A stretch of 64,000 nucleotides of DNA from JAWLBM01 sp041687675 (GTDB taxonomy: Bacteria; Pseudomonadota; Alphaproteobacteria; Rhizobiales; Pleomorphomonadaceae). How positions within the stretch are numbered: position 1 is the stretch's first letter; every line of letters starts with the position of its first letter. The stretch lies in the NCBI GenBank assembly GCA_041687675.1, contig JAWLBM010000023.1, positions 1-64,000 of the forward strand. Direction: 5' to 3'. The notes below the pieces were generated by a model. That model worked only from the letters and a program-made list of their open reading frames with translations, was not told the origin of the DNA and searched no databases. Shown piece after piece: positions 7,801 through 16,711 of the stretch. A program made the position numbers and the translations under genes.

Positions 7801-8793
7801 TCATGGCACCAGCATGATCTTGCCGACGTGGTCGGCCTCGAGCAGCTGGTGCGCCCGCGCCGCCTCGGCGAGCGGCACCACCGCGTCGATCACCGGGTGC
7901 ACCGTGCCGGCGGCGAGCAGCGGCCAGACCTTCGCCTCGAGGCTCGCCGCGATCGCGGCCTTGAAGGCGACGTCGCGCGGGCGCAGCGTCGAGCCGGTGT
8001 GGACGAGGCGCTTCAGCATCAGCCGGGTGAAGTTCACGCTGGCGCGGGCGCCGCCCAGGAAGGCGATCTGGACGATGCGCCCCTCCACCGCCGCGGCCTC
8101 GTAGTTGCGCTCGACATAGTCGCCGCCGACCATGTCGAGGATCACGTCGGCGCCGCGCCCGCCGGTCGCCAACTTCACCGCCTCGACGAAGTCGTCCCGG
8201 CGGTAGTTGACCGCCACGTCGGCGCCGAGGTTGCGGCAGACCGCGCATTTCTCGTCGCTGCCGGCGGTCGTGACCACCTTCGCGCCGAAGGCGTTGGCGA
8301 GCTGGATCGCCGTGGTGCCGATGCCGCTGGTGCCGCCGTGGACGAGCAGCGTCTCGCCCGGGCGCAGCCCGGCCCGGTCGAACACGTTGGACCAGACGGT
8401 GAAGAAGGTCTCCGGCAGCGCCGCCGCCTTCACCGCGTCGAAGCCCTCCGGAAAGGGCAGCGCGTTGGCCTCGGCCGCCACGGCGTATTCGGCATAGCCG
8501 CCGCCGGGGACGAGCGCCGTCACCCGGTCGCCGGTGGCGAAGCGCCGGGCGCCCGGGCCGGCGCGGACCACCTCGCCGGCGATCTCGAGGCCCGGGATGT
8601 CCGGCGCGCCCGGCGGCGGCGGATAGCCGCCCTGCCGCTGCAGCGCGTCCGGCCGGTTCACCCCGGCCGCCTCCACCCGGACCAGCAGTTCGCCCTCGGA
8701 CGGCTCCGGAACCGGGCGGCGGGTCGGCCGGAGCACCTCCGGTCCGCCCGGGGTGGTGATCTCGACGGCGGTCATCTCGGTCGGCAGCTGCAC
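7801..8793 (-). CDS. NAD(P)H:quinone oxidoreductase (MDR family, PIG3-like)
   Basis: This is a zinc-independent medium-chain reductase, probably NADPH-dependent one- or two-electron reduction of quinones, acting in the cytoplasm. In its 330 residues, the N-terminal GroES-like fold carries AAGVNRPD and QGGYPPPPG, typical of the TP53I3/PIG3 branch. The Rossmann part has LVHGGTSGIGTTAIQLA near residues 140-160. No structural-zinc cysteine cluster is present. The start is GTG 8793 with AGGAG 9 bases upstream. An in-frame ATG at 8775 is the alternative. It is transcribed divergently from the DUF1192 gene. Confidence 0.88.
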   Translation of the reverse strand: MQLPTEMTAVEITTPGGPEVLRPTRRPVPEPSEGELLVRVEAAGVNRPDALQRQGGYPPPPGAPDIPGLEIAGEVVRAGPGARRFATGDRVTALVPGGGYAEYAVAAEANALPFPEGFDAVKAAALPETFFTVWSNVFDRAGLRPGETLLVHGGTSGIGTTAIQLANAFGAKVVTTAGSDEKCAVCRNLGADVAVNYRRDDFVEAVKLATGGRGADVILDMVGGDYVERNYEAAAVEGRIVQIAFLGGARASVNFTRLMLKRLVHTGSTLRPRDVAFKAAIAASLEAKVWPLLAAGTVHPVIDAVVPLAEAARAHQLLEADHVGKIMLVP

Positions 8794-8912
8794 GCCTGCT
8801 GGCTCCTCGTCTCGTGGGTGTCGCGGAGCGCGCCGACGCCGGGGCGTTCCGGTGCGCGGGGACTTCTCCTATCATGGACCGGTCGGACCCGGGATGCGAG
8901 AAGGAGGCGGCC

Positions 8913-9104
8913 ATGTTCGGCGAGGACGAGAAACCGGCGCCGAAGCCGGTCCACCAGGTCGGGCAGGACCTCTCGACGCTGTCGCTCGACGAACTCGGCG
9001 AGCGGATCGAGCTCCTGCGGGAGGAGATCCGGCGGATCGAGCGGATGATCGAGGCGAAGACCCACACCCGCGCGGCGGCGGAGCAGCTGTTCCGGTCACC
9101 GTGA
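8913..9104 (+). CDS. DUF1192 small protein
   Basis: This is a 63-residue protein of the alphaproteobacterial DUF1192 family, whose function is unknown. It has an acidic Pro-rich start (FGEDEKPAPKP) and then one amphipathic helix (LSTLSLDELGERIELL onward) ending in a basic region. AAGGAGG at 8901-8907 lies 5 bases before the ATG, a near-perfect Shine-Dalgarno. It is commonly found next to rcdA (DUF1465), as here. Confidence 0.85.
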   Translation: MFGEDEKPAPKPVHQVGQDLSTLSLDELGERIELLREEIRRIERMIEAKTHTRAAAEQLFRSP

Positions 9105-9163
9105 AGCGCAGCGTCCGGGAGCGTGCCGGTTCGCCACGCCCGCGGGCAGATGTCGCCATGCGG

Positions 9164-9178
9164 TTAACCCGGCATTAA
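9164..9178 (+). promoter_or_regulatory. CtrA box (TTAA-N7-TTAA)
   Basis: TTAA at 9164-9167 and TTAA at 9175-9178 are exactly 7 bases apart, the full dimeric CtrA site, flanked by GG and CC. It lies immediately before the candidate small RNA and about 300 bases before rcdA, whose Caulobacter homologue is an adaptor for CtrA degradation. A perfect box is rare in DNA this GC-rich. Confidence 0.7.
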
Positions 9179-9192
9179 CCAGGCGCCGACGA

Positions 9193-9295
9193 TCCTGGGG
9201 ACATCCAGGAGACTGGATCCAGGGGTGTTTGGGGCACTTTCTTCGACGCCTCCCTGTCAACTTTCCAGAGCCGCGCCCGCCGCGGCTCTTTTTTT
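9193..9295 (+). ncRNA. Candidate small RNA (possibly suhB/MmgR-like)
   Basis: The 367-base gap between DUF1192 and rcdA holds a compact structured unit. It contains a hairpin (TCCTGG 9193-9198 with CCAGGA 9205-9210), a palindrome CTGGATCCAG (9213-9222), an unpaired pyrimidine-rich stretch with GCCTCCC, and a textbook terminator: a 9-base stem (9267-9275 with 9281-9289), 5-base loop and T run to 9295. An exposed CCTCCC loop plus terminator is typical of alphaproteobacterial trans-acting RNAs of the alpha-r8 (MmgR/suhB) and alpha-r14 groups. Family assignment is from memory. The 5' end is a guess from structure and the CtrA box upstream. Confidence 0.5.
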
Positions 9296-9471
9296 GCCGC
9301 ACTTCCGCGGCGGTCCCGCACCGTCCCGCGCGCGCTGGCATGTCGCTTGCTCCGCCCCAGGCTCGAGGGCGCCGCCCGTCCCGGAACTGGACAGGCCGTC
9401 CCCGATCGCGACAAGATGGACCGACACGCCAGATCGGTTCCGATCGCACCGACGAAACCGACGGAGGCACC

Positions 9472-10008
9472 ATGACCGAGCGCTCCTCGACCGGGGATCC
9501 CGCGTCCGACCAGCCGATCGCCTTCGCCGACCGATTTGCCGGCTCGGCGACCTTCCGCGAGCTGTTCCGCGAGGGCATGGCGCTGGTGGAGGAGACCGCC
9601 GCCTACCTGGACGGCCCGGGCCGGCTCGAGAGCCGCCAGCTCGGGCGCAACGCGACCCTCGCCTACACGACCGAGTCGATGCGCCTCACCACCCGGCTGA
9701 TGCAGATGGCCTCCTGGCTGCTGCTGCAGCGGGCCGTCAGCGAGGGCGAGCTCTCGACCGCGGACGCCGGGCGGGAGAAAGCCAAGGTCCGCCTCGACGG
9801 CCCCTCCGGCGGGCCGAACAACCGGGAGGCCTTCGAGCAGCTGCCGGCGGCGCTGCGCGACCTCATCGACCGATCCAACCGCCTGCAGGCCCGTCTGCGC
9901 CACATCGACCAGGCCATCTACGGCCCGAAGCCGCGCGCCGCCGGAGCCAACCCCGTCGCCAGCAGCCTCGGCCGCCTCGCCGACGCTTTCGGCCCGCGGC
10001 AGGACTGA
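9472..10008 (+). CDS. rcdA: RcdA-type adaptor (DUF1465)
   Basis: RcdA of Caulobacter is a helical-bundle adaptor that brings CtrA and other substrates to ClpXP at the cell pole. This 178-residue protein carries the DUF1465 family core, including FRELFREGMALVEETAAYLDG near residues 30-50 and a long helix rich in Leu/Arg (LAYTTESMRLTTRLMQM). The C-terminus is a disordered Pro/Ala tail. ATG 9472 has GGAGG at 9463-9467. The CtrA box and the small RNA terminator lie upstream, so a promoter of its own between 9296 and 9460 is expected but was not pinpointed. Confidence 0.85.
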   Translation: MTERSSTGDPASDQPIAFADRFAGSATFRELFREGMALVEETAAYLDGPGRLESRQLGRNATLAYTTESMRLTTRLMQMASWLLLQRAVSEGELSTADAGREKAKVRLDGPSGGPNNREAFEQLPAALRDLIDRSNRLQARLRHIDQAIYGPKPRAAGANPVASSLGRLADAFGPRQD

Positions 10009-10091
10009 GGCGGCGGGAGCGCCCGCGCCGCCCGGCTCGGCGCGCGTTCCGGATGCGGAGCGGCGGCGACCAGGCCAGCCGGGCAGGAAAC

Positions 10092-10121
10092 AAAAAACCC
10101 CGGAGGTCGCCCGCCGGGGTT
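10092..10121 (-). terminator. Terminator of rpmE
   Basis: Read on the minus strand, an 8-base stem (10121-10114 with 10103-10096) is followed by a run of T (complement of A 10097-10092). It lies 32 bases after the rpmE stop. The + strand sequence also ends in GTTTCT, so it may work weakly for rcdA from the other side. Confidence 0.8.
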
Positions 10122-10152
10122 TCTCGTCTGCGGCTCGGCCGCGGGCCGGGGA

Positions 10153-10377
10153 TCACTTCCCGAACAGGCCGCCGAACTTGTTGTTGAAGCGCGAGAGGCG
10201 GCCGCCGCGGTCCATCAGCTGCTGCTGGCCGCCGGTCCAGGCCGGATGCGACTTCGGGTCGATGTCGAGGTTGAGCGTGTCGCCCTCGGAGCCGTAGCAG
10301 GAGCGGGTCTCGAACTCCGTGCCGTCGGTCATCACGACCTTGATGGTGTGGTACTCGGGATGGATGCCGTTCTTCAT
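10153..10377 (-). CDS. rpmE: Ribosomal protein L31 (bL31)
   Basis: This is a large-subunit ribosomal protein that bridges the two subunits. It has 74 residues, begins MKNGIHPEYHTI and contains the family segment SHPAWTGGQQ. Only one cysteine (SCYGSEGD) is present, so this is the zinc-free C-minus form usual in alphaproteobacteria. ATG 10377 has GAGGTGAG upstream. An upstream in-frame extension is not supported. Confidence 0.96.
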   Translation of the reverse strand: MKNGIHPEYHTIKVVMTDGTEFETRSCYGSEGDTLNLDIDPKSHPAWTGGQQQLMDRGGRLSRFNNKFGGLFGK

Positions 10378-10538
10378 CGCACTCACCTCTGTCTCATCGC
10401 CGGTCCGGCGGGGCACCGGGCCGGGCGTCCGTCGACGTCCCAGCCGTGCCGCTTGACGATCCTGGCACCCGCCGGCCCTGCGGCACGACGAAGGCCGCCG
10501 GCGTTGCCCGCGGCGGCCCTTGATGCACGTTCGCGGCT

Positions 10539-10567
10539 CTCATACACGACGGCGGCCGCCGGGACAA
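10539..10567 (-). promoter_or_regulatory. Promoter of rpmE with structured leader
   Basis: On the minus strand TTGTCC (10567-10562) and TATGAG (10544-10539) are 17 bases apart. The leader to the rpmE start would be about 150 bases and contains a GC-rich hairpin (10518-10511 with 10500-10493) without a T run. A folded leader before a ribosomal protein gene suggests autogenous control, which is inference. Confidence 0.45.
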
Positions 10568-10702
10568 GGCGGAACGCGGGCAAATCGCCGCCCGGGCGGC
10601 CCCGGCCGCCTCCCCCGCTTGCATGCGCCGCGCCGCCTCGCCATGGTGCCGCCGTCGGGCGCCGTCTTGCGCCCGTCGAGACGGCGGAAGGAGACGTCGA
10701 GG

Positions 10703-12499
10703 GTGGCGGCGATCGGCGACATCGGGCGCGGGACGGCGAGGGCCGGCACGGGGCGGGGGTTCCGGCTGCGGCCGCTGAAGACGCTCGTCCCCTTCGTGAT
10801 GCGCTACCGCGGCCGGATGATCGCGGCCGTTCTCGCCCTGATCGCCTCCTCGGCGGCGACGCTGACCGTGCCCGTCGCCGTGCGCCTGCTGATCGACCGC
10901 GGCTTCACCGCCCAGGACGCGGCCAACGTCGACCGGACCTTCCTCCTGATCATCGGCGTCGTGCTCTGGCTGTCGGCCGCCTCCTCGCTGCGCTACTACC
11001 TGGTGACCACCCTCGGCGAGAGGGTGGTGGCCGACGTGCGCTCTGCGGTGTTCCGGCACCTCCTCAGCCTGTCGCCGGCCTTCTACGACACCTCCCAGTC
11101 CGGCGAGATCGTCTCGCGCCTCACCGCCGACACCACGCAGATCAAGTCCGCGGCCGGGTCCAGCGCCTCGCAGGCGCTGCGCAACACCGTCCTCTTCGTC
11201 GGCGCCGTGACGATGATGCTGGTAACGAGCCCGCGCCTCTCCATGTTCGTGATCGGCGCGATCCCGCTGATCGTGCTGCCGCTGGTCGCCTTCGGCCGCT
11301 CGGTGCGCCGCCGCTCGCGCCTCGCCCAGGACATGCTCGCCGACGCCAGCGCCTATGCCCAGGAGGCGATCGGCGCCACCCGGACGATCCAGGCCTACAC
11401 CTACGAGGACGCCGCCGCCGGCCGCTACGGCTCGGCGGTGGAGCGCGCCTACGGCGCCGCGCGGGAGCAGGTCCGGACCCGGGCGATGCTGACGGCGGTG
11501 GCGATCTTCATGGTGTTCGCCAGCGTCGTCGCCGTGCTCTGGGTGGGCGCGCAGGACGTGCTGGCGGGGCGGCTCTCGCCCGGCACGCTCGGCCAGTTCG
11601 TGCTCTACGCCGTCTTCGCCGCCGCCGCCCTCGGCGAACTCAGCCAGGTGTGGGGCGAGGTGGCGCAGGCCGCCGGCGCGGCGGAGCGGCTCTCCGAGCT
11701 CCTCGCGGTCCGGCCGGCGGTGCCGGTCCCCCAGCGGCCGCTGCCGATGCCGGCGCCGGCGCGCGGGGCGCTCGCCTTCGACGACGTCCACTTCGCCTAC
11801 CCGGCCCGCCCGGACCTGCCGACGCTGAACGGCGTCTCCTTCCGGGTCGAGCCCGGCGAGACGGTGGCGATCGTCGGGCCCTCGGGCGCCGGCAAGTCGA
11901 CGCTGTTCCAGCTCATCCTGCGCTTCTACGACCCCCAGCGCGGCAGCGTCTCGCTCGACGGCGTCGATCTCGCCGCGGCCGACCCGTCCGAGGTGCGCGC
12001 GCGGATCGCGCTGGTGCCGCAGGACACCACCATCTTCGCCGCCTCCGCCTTCGAGAACATCCTGTTCGGCCGCCCCGGCGCGACGCGGATGGCGGTGGAG
12101 AACGCCGCGCTCGACGCCCACGCCGACACCTTCATCCGCGCCCTGCCGGACGGCTACGACACCCTCCTCGGCGAGCGCGGGATCACCCTCTCCGGCGGCC
12201 AGCGGCAGCGCATCGCCATCGCCCGGGCGATCCTGCGCGATGCGCCGGTGCTGCTGCTCGACGAGGCGACCTCGGCGCTGGACGCGGAGAGCGAGCGGCT
12301 GGTGCAGGAGGCGCTGGAGCGGCTCGCCGCCGGGCGCACCACCCTCGTCATCGCCCATCGCCTCTCCACGGTGATCGGCGCCGACCGCATCCTCGTCATG
12401 GACGAGGGCCGCATCGTCGAGGAAGGCCGGCACGAGAACCTGCTGGCGAGGGGCGGGCTCTACGCCCGCCTCGCCCGCCTGCAGCTGGAGGACCGCTGA
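10703..12499 (+). CDS. ABC exporter, fused membrane and ATPase domains
   Basis: This is a half-transporter of the MsbA/lipid-drug exporter type, acting as a homodimer in the inner membrane. Of 598 residues, about 30-310 form a six-helix membrane domain (ISRL-like coupling segment IVSRLTADTTQIKS), and 360-598 the ATPase with Walker A GPSGAGKST (about 391), signature LSGGQRQR (about 495), Walker B VLLLDEATSALD and switch His in IAHRLST. GTG 10703 is used, with AAGGAGA upstream. Substrate cannot be inferred. The stop is 3 bases from the convergent prpE stop. Confidence 0.92.
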   Translation: MAAIGDIGRGTARAGTGRGFRLRPLKTLVPFVMRYRGRMIAAVLALIASSAATLTVPVAVRLLIDRGFTAQDAANVDRTFLLIIGVVLWLSAASSLRYYLVTTLGERVVADVRSAVFRHLLSLSPAFYDTSQSGEIVSRLTADTTQIKSAAGSSASQALRNTVLFVGAVTMMLVTSPRLSMFVIGAIPLIVLPLVAFGRSVRRRSRLAQDMLADASAYAQEAIGATRTIQAYTYEDAAAGRYGSAVERAYGAAREQVRTRAMLTAVAIFMVFASVVAVLWVGAQDVLAGRLSPGTLGQFVLYAVFAAAALGELSQVWGEVAQAAGAAERLSELLAVRPAVPVPQRPLPMPAPARGALAFDDVHFAYPARPDLPTLNGVSFRVEPGETVAIVGPSGAGKSTLFQLILRFYDPQRGSVSLDGVDLAAADPSEVRARIALVPQDTTIFAASAFENILFGRPGATRMAVENAALDAHADTFIRALPDGYDTLLGERGITLSGGQRQRIAIARAILRDAPVLLLDEATSALDAESERLVQEALERLAAGRTTLVIAHRLSTVIGADRILVMDEGRIVEEGRHENLLARGGLYARLARLQLEDR

Positions 12500-12502
12500 G
12501 CC

Positions 12503-14401
12503 TCAGGCGGCGCCGGTGCGCCGGCCGATCGCCTCGCGGATCTCCTCCAGCACCGCCGGGTCGTCGATGGTCGCCGGCATGCGGACCTCCTCGCCGTCGG
12601 CGATCTGGCGCATGGTGCCGCGCAGGATCTTGCCCGAGCGGGTCTTCGGCAGCCGGCCGACCGTGATCGCCAGCTTGAAGGCGGCGACCGGGCCGATCTT
12701 CTGGCGCACCAGCGCCACGAGTTCCTTCTCGATCTCCGCCTGGGGCCTGTCGACGCCCGACTTCAGCACCACGAAGCCGCAGGGGGCCTGGCCCTTCAGC
12801 GCGTCGGCGATGCCGATCACCGCGCATTCGGCGACGTCCGGGTGGCTCGCCAGCACCTCCTCCATGCCGCCGGTCGACAGGCGGTGGCCGGCGACGTTGA
12901 TGATGTCGTCGGTGCGGGCCATGATGAAGAGGTAGCCGTCGGCGTCGATGTAGCCGGCGTCGGCCGTCTTGTAGTAGCCGGGGAACTCGGCGAGGTAGCT
13001 CTGGCGGAAGCGCTCGTCGGCGTTCCAGAGGGTCGGCAGGCAGGCGGGCGGCAGCGGTAGCCTGACCACGATGTTGCCGAGCTTGCCGGGCTCCACCGGG
13101 TGGCCGGCGTCGTCGAGCACCTCCACCGCGTAGCCGGGCATGGGCACCGTCGGCGAGCCGTGCTTGACCGGCAGCAGGCCGAGCCCGACCGGATTGGCGG
13201 CGATCGCCCAGCCGGTCTCCGTCTGCCACCAGTGGTCCACCACCGGCACCTTCAGCTTCTCCTCGGCCCACTTCACCGTGTCCGGGTCGGCGCGCTCGCC
13301 GGCGAGGAACAGGGTGCGCAGCGAGGAGAGGTCGTAGCGGCCGATGAACTCGCCGCGCGGGTCCTCCTTCTTGATCGCCCGGAAGGCGGTCGGGGCGGTG
13401 AACAGGGCGGCGATCCGGTATTCCTCGATCATCCGCCAGAAGGCGCCGGCGTCGGGGGTGCCGACGGGCTTGCCCTCGTAGACCACCGTGCCGGCGCCGA
13501 TCAGCAGCGGCGCGTAGGTGATGTAGCTGTGGCCGACCACCCAGCCGACGTCCGAGGCGGCCCAGAACACCTCGCCGGGGCGGATGTCGTAGATCGCCGA
13601 CATCGACCAGGCGAGCGCCACCATGTGGCCGCCGGTGTCGCGGACGACGCCCTTGGGCTGGCCGGTGGTGCCGGAGGTGTAGAGGACGTAGCAGGGATCG
13701 GTCGCCGCGACGGGCACGCAGGGCACCTTGCGGCCGGCGTTCGCCGCCATCGCCGCGCCGAGGTCGACGTCGCGGGGGGAGACGAGGTCCGCCGCGACCT
13801 CGGGGCGCTGCAGCAGCAGCACCGTGTCCGGCTTGTGGCTGGAGATCGAGATCGCCTCGTCGAGGATCGGCTTGTAGGCGATGATCCGGTTGGGCTCGAT
13901 GCCGCAGGAAGCGGCGATGATCGCGGTGGGCCTGGCGTCCTCGATGCGGGTGGCGAGTTCGCGGGCGGCGAAGCCGCCGAACACCACCGAGTGGATCGCG
14001 CCGATGCGGACGACCGCGAGCATCGCCATCACCGCCTCGGGGATCATCGGCATGTAGACGATCACCCGGTCGCCCTTCTGGACGCCCGCGTCGAGCAGGC
14101 AGGCGGCCATCGCCTCCACCTTCCCCGTCAGCTCGGCGAAGCTGTAGCGGGCCTTCGAGCCGGTCAGCGGGCTGTCGTAGACGAGCGCCGTCCGCCCGCC
14201 GTTGCCGGCGGCGACGTGACGGTCGAGGCAGTTCCAGGCGGTGTTGCAGGTCGCCCCGGGGAACCAGCGGCCGTAGACGCCGAGGGCGGGATCGAACACC
14301 TTTTCGAACGGCGTCTCCCAATCGATGGCGCGGGCGGCCTCGGCCCAGAATCCCTCCGGATCGGCCTTCCAGGCGGCGTAGACCTCGGCATAGCGGCTCA
14401 T
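12503..14401 (-). CDS. prpE: Propionyl-CoA synthetase
   Basis: PrpE converts propionate, ATP and CoA to propionyl-CoA through an acyl-adenylate. The 632 residues match the AMP-forming acyl-CoA synthetase family. Motifs include YTSGTTGQPKGVVRDTGGH (P-loop; the RDTGGH run is characteristic of PrpE rather than Acs), WWQTETGW, and the C-terminal PKTRSGKILR acetylation loop. ATG 14401 has GGGAGGA upstream. No other propionate genes (prpB, prpC) are nearby, so it is probably a stand-alone activator feeding propionyl-CoA carboxylase. Confidence 0.9.
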   Translation of the reverse strand: MSRYAEVYAAWKADPEGFWAEAARAIDWETPFEKVFDPALGVYGRWFPGATCNTAWNCLDRHVAAGNGGRTALVYDSPLTGSKARYSFAELTGKVEAMAACLLDAGVQKGDRVIVYMPMIPEAVMAMLAVVRIGAIHSVVFGGFAARELATRIEDARPTAIIAASCGIEPNRIIAYKPILDEAISISSHKPDTVLLLQRPEVAADLVSPRDVDLGAAMAANAGRKVPCVPVAATDPCYVLYTSGTTGQPKGVVRDTGGHMVALAWSMSAIYDIRPGEVFWAASDVGWVVGHSYITYAPLLIGAGTVVYEGKPVGTPDAGAFWRMIEEYRIAALFTAPTAFRAIKKEDPRGEFIGRYDLSSLRTLFLAGERADPDTVKWAEEKLKVPVVDHWWQTETGWAIAANPVGLGLLPVKHGSPTVPMPGYAVEVLDDAGHPVEPGKLGNIVVRLPLPPACLPTLWNADERFRQSYLAEFPGYYKTADAGYIDADGYLFIMARTDDIINVAGHRLSTGGMEEVLASHPDVAECAVIGIADALKGQAPCGFVVLKSGVDRPQAEIEKELVALVRQKIGPVAAFKLAITVGRLPKTRSGKILRGTMRQIADGEEVRMPATIDDPAVLEEIREAIGRRTGAA

Positions 14402-14563
14402 CGCGTCCTCCCAACGGCAGACCGGCTTCCGGGGGCGAGTCTTCCGCCCTCCCCGGTCCGAATTCAAGCGCCGTTGCATGCCACTTTCGGCTTCATACTT
14501 TCGCCGGACGCCGAACGGGAGTAGCAAGGGGGGCGATTCCCACCTCCCGGCCGGCGCTGGTTC

Positions 14564-15364
14564 ATGATCACCGATCCCGTCTTCTATGCCGTCGCCGTCC
14601 CCGCGGTGATCCTGACCGGCGTTTCGAAGGGCGCCTTCGGCGGCGCCTTCGCCTTCGCCGCGGTGCCGCTGATCGCGCTGGTGATGCCCCCGGTCCAGGC
14701 CGCGGCGCTGATGCTGCCGATCCTTCTCGTCATGGACGTGATCGCCGTCTGGTCGTTCCGGCGGCTGTTCGACCGGCGCATCATCCTGACGCTGCTGCCC
14801 TTCGGCCTCATCGGAACCGGCCTTGGCTGGGCGACCGCGTCGCTGGTCTCGGACGACGCGGTACGGGTGATCGTCGCGGGCATCGCCCTCGCCTTCCTGC
14901 TGCGGGTCTATCTGCGCGACCGCCGCCGGCGCAGGACGTCCCTCGGCGCCGCCGCGGCCGACCCGGCCGAGCGACCGGCGCGGGCCATGCCGAAGGGCGC
15001 GCTCCTGTGGGGAACGCTCGCCGGCTATACCAGCTTCGTCGCCCACGCCGGCGGCCCGCCCTACCAGGCCTATGTGGTGCCGATCCGGCTGGAGCCGGTG
15101 ATCTACGCCGGCACCAGCGCGGTCTTCTTCGCCATCCTCAACGCGGTGAAGGTCGTGCCATACGCCGCGCTCGGCCAGTTCGACCTGGCGAACCTCACCA
15201 CCGCCGCCGCGCTGTTCCCGATCGCCGCCCTGTCGACCTGGGCGGGGACGAAGGTGGTCCGGAGCATCGGCGAGGAGGCCTTCTACGGCGTCCTCTACGT
15301 CGCGATCGGCCTCGTCTCGGTGAAGCTGATGTACGACGGCCTCTCCGGGCTCGTCGCCGGCTAG
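14564..15364 (+). CDS. TauE/SafE family permease
   Basis: This is an inner-membrane protein of 266 residues in the TSUP (TauE/SafE/YfcA) family, whose members move sulfite, sulfoacetate or other organosulfur anions, often outward. About eight hydrophobic segments are visible, with the repeated family motif in each half (GVSKGAFGG near residue 19; the second half around TSFVAHAGGPP near residue 158, where the HxGGP motif is diagnostic). It starts divergently from prpE with a 162-base gap. Substrate is unknown. Sulfite export would suit the sulfonate locus at 21.7-29.3 kb, but it is too far away to be linked on position. Confidence 0.85.
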   Translation: MITDPVFYAVAVPAVILTGVSKGAFGGAFAFAAVPLIALVMPPVQAAALMLPILLVMDVIAVWSFRRLFDRRIILTLLPFGLIGTGLGWATASLVSDDAVRVIVAGIALAFLLRVYLRDRRRRRTSLGAAAADPAERPARAMPKGALLWGTLAGYTSFVAHAGGPPYQAYVVPIRLEPVIYAGTSAVFFAILNAVKVVPYAALGQFDLANLTTAAALFPIAALSTWAGTKVVRSIGEEAFYGVLYVAIGLVSVKLMYDGLSGLVAG

Positions 15365-15516
15365 GAGCGCGCTCCGCTCGGGCGGACCCACCCCACCGGC
15401 GGGAAACCGCTCCAGCAGGCGCGGCCGCAATCGCGTCACACTTCGTTCATGTCCGCTTCAGCTGCGTTCCCCTATCCGTCGGGCGCCACCGTCCGACGGT
15501 GAGAGGACCCTTCGTG

Positions 15517-16698
15517 ATGCGTAGCTCCACCCTTCCGCCGGCCCGCGACCACCGCATCGACGTGCTGCGCGGCTTCGCCCTCGCCACCATCTTCATCAAC
15601 CACATCCCCGGCAACGTCGTGGAGCCGCTGACGAGCAAGAACTTCGGCCTCTCCGACTCGGCCGAGCTGTTCGTGCTGCTCGCCGGCATCTCGGCCGCCT
15701 TCGCCTACTACGGGCGGTTTTCGGCCGGCGAGCGGCTGGTCGCCTCGGCCCGCGCGGTGAAGCGGGCGGGCACGCTCTATGTCGCCCACCTCGCCTCCAC
15801 CCTGGTCGGCCTCGCGATCATCGGGATCGGCGCGCTGGAGTTCGGCGCGGCGGACCTGCTCGACGGCATCAACATCCCGCCGATCCTCGAGGACCCGGTG
15901 CGCGGGCTCGTCGGCATCGCCTTGCTCACCCACCAGCTCGGCTACCACAACATCCTGCCGATGTACGTCTGCCTGCTCCTCGCCGTGCCGGCGATCATGC
16001 TGCTCGCCCGCGCCGGCCTCGGCGTGCTCCTCGCCGCGTCGCTGGCGGTCTACCTCCTCGCGCAGGTCTTCCTGCTGTCGCCGCCCAACTGGCCGGGCGA
16101 GGGCGGCTGGTTCTTCAACCCGGTCACCTGGCAGCTGCTGTTCGTCGCCGGATTCATCGCCGGCATCCGCATGCGGCAGGGCCGGACGCCCGTGCCCTAC
16201 CACCCGCTGCTCTGGTGGAGCGCGCTGGCCTATCTCGCCGTCGCGCTGGTCTGGCACCGCTGGAACCTCTACGGCTCGCTGCCGGAGATCCCGCTCGTCC
16301 CCCACCAGATGCAGGTCAACGAGAAGCCCTGGCTGGCGCTGCCGCGGCTCGCCCACGTCCTCGCGCTCGCCTATGTGGTCGGCCACAGCCGGCTGATCCG
16401 CTGGATCGGGCGGGCTGGCGGGGCGAACCCGCTGGCGATCCTCGGGCGGCAGGCGCTGCCGGTGTTCTGGCTCGGCACGGCGCTCTCGATGGTCGGGCAG
16501 GTGGTGATGGCCTCGGCCGACCCCGGCCCGGTCGCCCAGGTGCTGCTGATCGCGGCGGGCCTTGCCGTCCAGGTCGCCGTCGCCCTCGGCCTCGACCGGC
16601 TCGGCGAGGCCGAGCGCGGCCGCCGGGCGTCCCAGGCCACCCGGGGCGAGGCGGCGGCGGGCGCGCGCGGGGGCGGAATCGGCGCCCGGCCGGCGTGA
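15517..16698 (+). CDS. OpgC-like membrane protein
   Basis: This is an integral membrane protein of 393 residues with about ten helices, of the OpgC family. Characterised members transfer succinyl groups to osmoregulated periplasmic glucans. The N-terminal signature RDHRIDVLRGFALATIF followed by FINHIP and SDSAELFVLLAG is typical of the family. ATG 15517 follows a GAGAGGA ribosome site. An overlapping GTG at 15514 is an alternative. The last 40 residues are a Gly/Ala/Arg-rich cytoplasmic tail. No opgG/opgH genes are in the window, so the acceptor is uncertain. Confidence 0.8.
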   Translation: MRSSTLPPARDHRIDVLRGFALATIFINHIPGNVVEPLTSKNFGLSDSAELFVLLAGISAAFAYYGRFSAGERLVASARAVKRAGTLYVAHLASTLVGLAIIGIGALEFGAADLLDGINIPPILEDPVRGLVGIALLTHQLGYHNILPMYVCLLLAVPAIMLLARAGLGVLLAASLAVYLLAQVFLLSPPNWPGEGGWFFNPVTWQLLFVAGFIAGIRMRQGRTPVPYHPLLWWSALAYLAVALVWHRWNLYGSLPEIPLVPHQMQVNEKPWLALPRLAHVLALAYVVGHSRLIRWIGRAGGANPLAILGRQALPVFWLGTALSMVGQVVMASADPGPVAQVLLIAAGLAVQVAVALGLDRLGEAERGRRASQATRGEAAAGARGGGIGARPA

Positions 16699-16711
16699 TC
16701 CGGCGCCCCGC

